Part shown: piece after piece, positions 61,934 to 64,000 of the stretch
How the letters are laid out: every line of letters starts with the position of its first letter
Position numbering within the stretch: the stretch's first letter is position 1
DNA from: Betaproteobacteria bacterium Ga0077527
Lineage (GTDB): Bacteria; Pseudomonadota; Gammaproteobacteria; Burkholderiales; SG8-41
Reading direction: 5' to 3'
Length of the DNA: 64,000 nucleotides
Assembly (NCBI GenBank): GCA_001464815.1
Contig: LNDW01000007.1
Location: 1-64,000, forward strand
Position numbers and translations under genes: made by a program
Notes under the pieces: generated by a model
What the model was told of the DNA's origin: nothing
What the model saw: the letters and a program-made list of their open reading frames with translations, nothing else
Databases searched by the model: none

Positions 61934-64000
61934 ATGAACACAAACGCAGGTGAAGAGATCAAGGCGCCGCTGGTCGACGAGGAGTTCGCCGGCAACAAGC
62001 GCCAGCTGGCTGGCTGGCAGGCGGTGACACTGGCTGTGCTGTGTATCGGCTTCACGGTGTTTCATCTGCTGGTGCTCAACCTGTATTCGCTCGAGCCGCT
62101 GTTGTTCAGGGCAATCCACGTCGGCTGGGGCGGTGCCATCGGTTTCATGATCTATGCCGCGGGCAGTCGCGCGCGGCGGGACGGCGTGCCCTGGTACGAC
62201 TGGCTGCTGGTCGTCGCCTCGCTGGCCTGCGCGGTGTACATCACTGTTGAACTCGACGGCCTGCTGTTCCGCGCCGGCGCGCAGTTCACCCGCGGCGATG
62301 TCATCACCGGTCTGGTCGGCACGCTGCTGATTCTCGAATTCGGCCGGCGCACCTCCGGCCTCGCGCTGCCGATCATCGCCGGTGTGTTCATCCTCTACTG
62401 CTTTGTCGGGCCGTGGATGCCAGGTGTGCTCCAGCACAAGGGATTTGCCGTTGACCGCTTCTTCACCTACATCTACAGCGAGTACGGCATTTTTGGCGTG
62501 ACCACCCAGGTTTCGTCCTCGTACATCATCCTGTTTGTCTGTTTTGCCGCCTTTCTGCAGGTGTCGAAGGTCGGCGATTACATCAACGACCTGTGCAACG
62601 CGATGTTCGGCTGGGCGCGCGGCGGACCGGCGAAGGCGGCGGTGGCCTCGGGTGTGCTGTTCGGTTCGATTTCCGGTTCTGCGGTGGCCAATGTGGTGGC
62701 TTCGGGCATGGTCACCATCCCGATGATGCGCAAGGTCGGTTATGACAAGCCGACCGCGGCGGCGATTGAGGCCACATCCTCGACCGGCGGCCAGATCACA
62801 CCGCCGGTGCTCGGCGCCGGCGCCTTCCTGATGGCCGAGATCACCGGCATTCCGTACACCGAGATCGCGCTTGCCGCGGTGATCCCGGCCCTGCTGTTCT
62901 ACATTGCCTGCTGGATCCACGTCGATCTGCATGCGATCCGCCTCGGCCTGCGCGGTTTGCGCAAGGATGAGTTGCCGCCGCTGTACGAAATGCTGAAGCG
63001 CGTCTACCTGTTCGCGCCGATCGTGGTGCTGGTATGGGCGCTGCTCGAGGGCTACTCGCCATTTCGTGCCGGCGGCCTCGGCATCCTGACCGCGCTGATC
63101 GCCGGCTGGCTGGCGGTGCGTTTCCGTGACCTCGAAGGATCGGATCCCGCCGCAGCACCTGCGGGGCTCGACATTGCATTCGCCACCGCCCTGCTGGTGC
63201 GGATCGCTGCGCTGGTGGCCATCGGCGCCGCGGCCTCTCTGGTGGTGGTGCATGTGCCGGCGCTGATCAAGCCGCATGCTGGCGCCTGGACCGGCACCGC
63301 GGTGCCGATCGCGGTGCTGCTCGGCCTGGCCTGGATGTTCGGCTGGCGCAAGACGGTGGAGGGGCTGAATCTCGCCGCACGCGACACCATCCAGCTGGTG
63401 GCGGTGTGTGCCTGCGCCGGGATCATAGTCGGCGTGGTTGCGCTGACCGGCATCGGCGGCCGCTTTTCCGAGATGATTCTCGGCATCGCCGGCACCAACC
63501 AGTTGCTGGCGATGGTGTTCGTCGCCGGTGTCGCGCTGATCCTCGGCATGGGCATGCCGACCACCGCCGCCTATGCCATCGCCGCCGCGGTGCTGGCGCC
63601 GGGGCTGACCAAGATCGGTGTTCAACCACTGGTCGCGCACCTGTTCATTTTCTATTTCGCGGTGATTTCGGCGATCACGCCGCCGGTGGCGCTGGCGTCC
63701 TTTGCCGCGGCCGGCATGTGTAATGCCGACCCGTGGAAGACCTCGTGGATTGCGCTGAAGATGGGATTGGCCACCTTCCTGGTGCCGTTCATGTTCTATT
63801 TCAGCCCGGTGCTGCTGATGAAAGGTGAGCCGCTGGCGATTGCCCAGGCGGTGGTTTCCGCCTCGATCGGCGTCTGGTTCCTCGCCGGATCGACCGAGGG
63901 CTGGTTCGGCGGGCGCATGGTGATGCTGATGCGTGTGGTGCTGTTTGCCGCGGCGCTGTGCCTGATCCACCCTGGCACCGTGACCGACATGATCGGCCTG
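61934..64000 (+). CDS. TRAP transporter fused permease (DctQM-type, TAXI), 5' part
   Basis: Open from ATG 61934 to the window end, 689 codons without stop, so the 3' end lies outside. My own translation starts MNTNAGEEIKAPLVDEE and shows an N-terminal block of about four helices (the DctQ-like part) and then the DctM core with VSSSYIILFVCFAAFLQVSK, ARGGPAKAAVASGVLFGSIS, SGMVTIPMMRKVGY and EATSSTGGQITPPVLGAGAF, the signature of fused TRAP permeases. GAGGC lies before the start. Pairs with the TAXI receptor upstream. Confidence 0.93.
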   Translation, partial: MNTNAGEEIKAPLVDEEFAGNKRQLAGWQAVTLAVLCIGFTVFHLLVLNLYSLEPLLFRAIHVGWGGAIGFMIYAAGSRARRDGVPWYDWLLVVASLACAVYITVELDGLLFRAGAQFTRGDVITGLVGTLLILEFGRRTSGLALPIIAGVFILYCFVGPWMPGVLQHKGFAVDRFFTYIYSEYGIFGVTTQVSSSYIILFVCFAAFLQVSKVGDYINDLCNAMFGWARGGPAKAAVASGVLFGSISGSAVANVVASGMVTIPMMRKVGYDKPTAAAIEATSSTGGQITPPVLGAGAFLMAEITGIPYTEIALAAVIPALLFYIACWIHVDLHAIRLGLRGLRKDELPPLYEMLKRVYLFAPIVVLVWALLEGYSPFRAGGLGILTALIAGWLAVRFRDLEGSDPAAAPAGLDIAFATALLVRIAALVAIGAAASLVVVHVPALIKPHAGAWTGTAVPIAVLLGLAWMFGWRKTVEGLNLAARDTIQLVAVCACAGIIVGVVALTGIGGRFSEMILGIAGTNQLLAMVFVAGVALILGMGMPTTAAYAIAAAVLAPGLTKIGVQPLVAHLFIFYFAVISAITPPVALASFAAAGMCNADPWKTSWIALKMGLATFLVPFMFYFSPVLLMKGEPLAIAQAVVSASIGVWFLAGSTEGWFGGRMVMLMRVVLFAAALCLIHPGTVTDMIGL

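Noticed and set aside
61862..63970. Open frame of 702 codons on the minus strand opposite the fused TRAP permease
   Set aside because: The plus strand translates into a complete TRAP permease signature. The antisense product is rich in His, Arg, Gln and Asp, as expected from reading a membrane protein gene backwards.

Overview
The window is GC-rich bacterial chromosome, most likely from a betaproteobacterium near the Burkholderiales. Three things point there: the 3' end of an rRNA operon, the msrB-unknown-yciB-bolA-ppiC gene order, and above all six separate Bug/TctC-type substrate-binding proteins beside one TctAB permease pair, an expansion typical of Bordetella-like and related beta lineages. 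Protein genes use mostly G or C in third positions. Two short stretches, 18.5-20.3 kb and 27.6-28.1 kb, are clearly richer in A+T and look acquired.

Layout. 1-625: end of 23S rRNA, 5S rRNA and terminator. 891-3707 (minus): msrB, an unknown gene, yciB, bolA and a secreted parvulin, with a MAPEG protein divergent and a GlcD-type FAD dehydrogenase behind it. 6.0-18.5 kb (plus): a dicarboxylate/tricarboxylate module with TctB, TctA, two ketopantoate-reductase-like enzymes, an MlrC-like protein, three Bug receptors, an isocitrate/isopropylmalate-dehydrogenase-like enzyme and an aconitase-family LeuC/LeuD pair. 18.5-20.3 kb: a shortened HicB-like gene, a remnant of a Bug gene end and a foreign P-loop ATPase. 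20.6-36.8 kb: tex, tspO, then small metabolic and transport units, including an AtuA/DUF4387/Bug/FAH-hydrolase/Bug/TauD cluster.

36.9-47.1 kb is the most striking part. Two divergent, translationally coupled operons encode a glycoside-hydrolase-like secreted protein plus a polysaccharide deacetylase (minus), and a receiver-only response regulator, a YaiO-like outer-membrane barrel, a HEAT-repeat membrane protein, a processive-type family 2 glycosyltransferase and a CHASE/PAS histidine kinase (plus). Between them lies a 15-bp tandem repeat. I read this as a complete synthesis, modification, export and sensing system for an exopolysaccharide, analogous in parts to Pga and to E. coli yaiO-yaiP, but with its own architecture.

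47.2-64 kb: M20 peptidase, a cytochrome c/EF-hand/BON fusion, 5-formyl-THF cyclo-ligase, luciferase-like monooxygenase, FlK-like thioesterase, CDF metal exporter, NYN/LOTUS protein, a class III cyclase-FHA fusion that lacks one catalytic arginine, a 6PGDH-like oxidoreductase, MFS carrier, dienelactone-hydrolase-like protein, accA, tilS, and a TAXI-type TRAP receptor with its fused permease, which runs off the window end.

A short A+T-rich intergenic motif (about 20 bp) occurs ten times, usually right after a stop codon. Other dispersed repeats (CACAGAG palindromes, CAGGAT repeats, CCCTTCGACAAGCTCAGGG) fill several gaps. No tRNA, CRISPR array, insertion sequence or prophage was seen.
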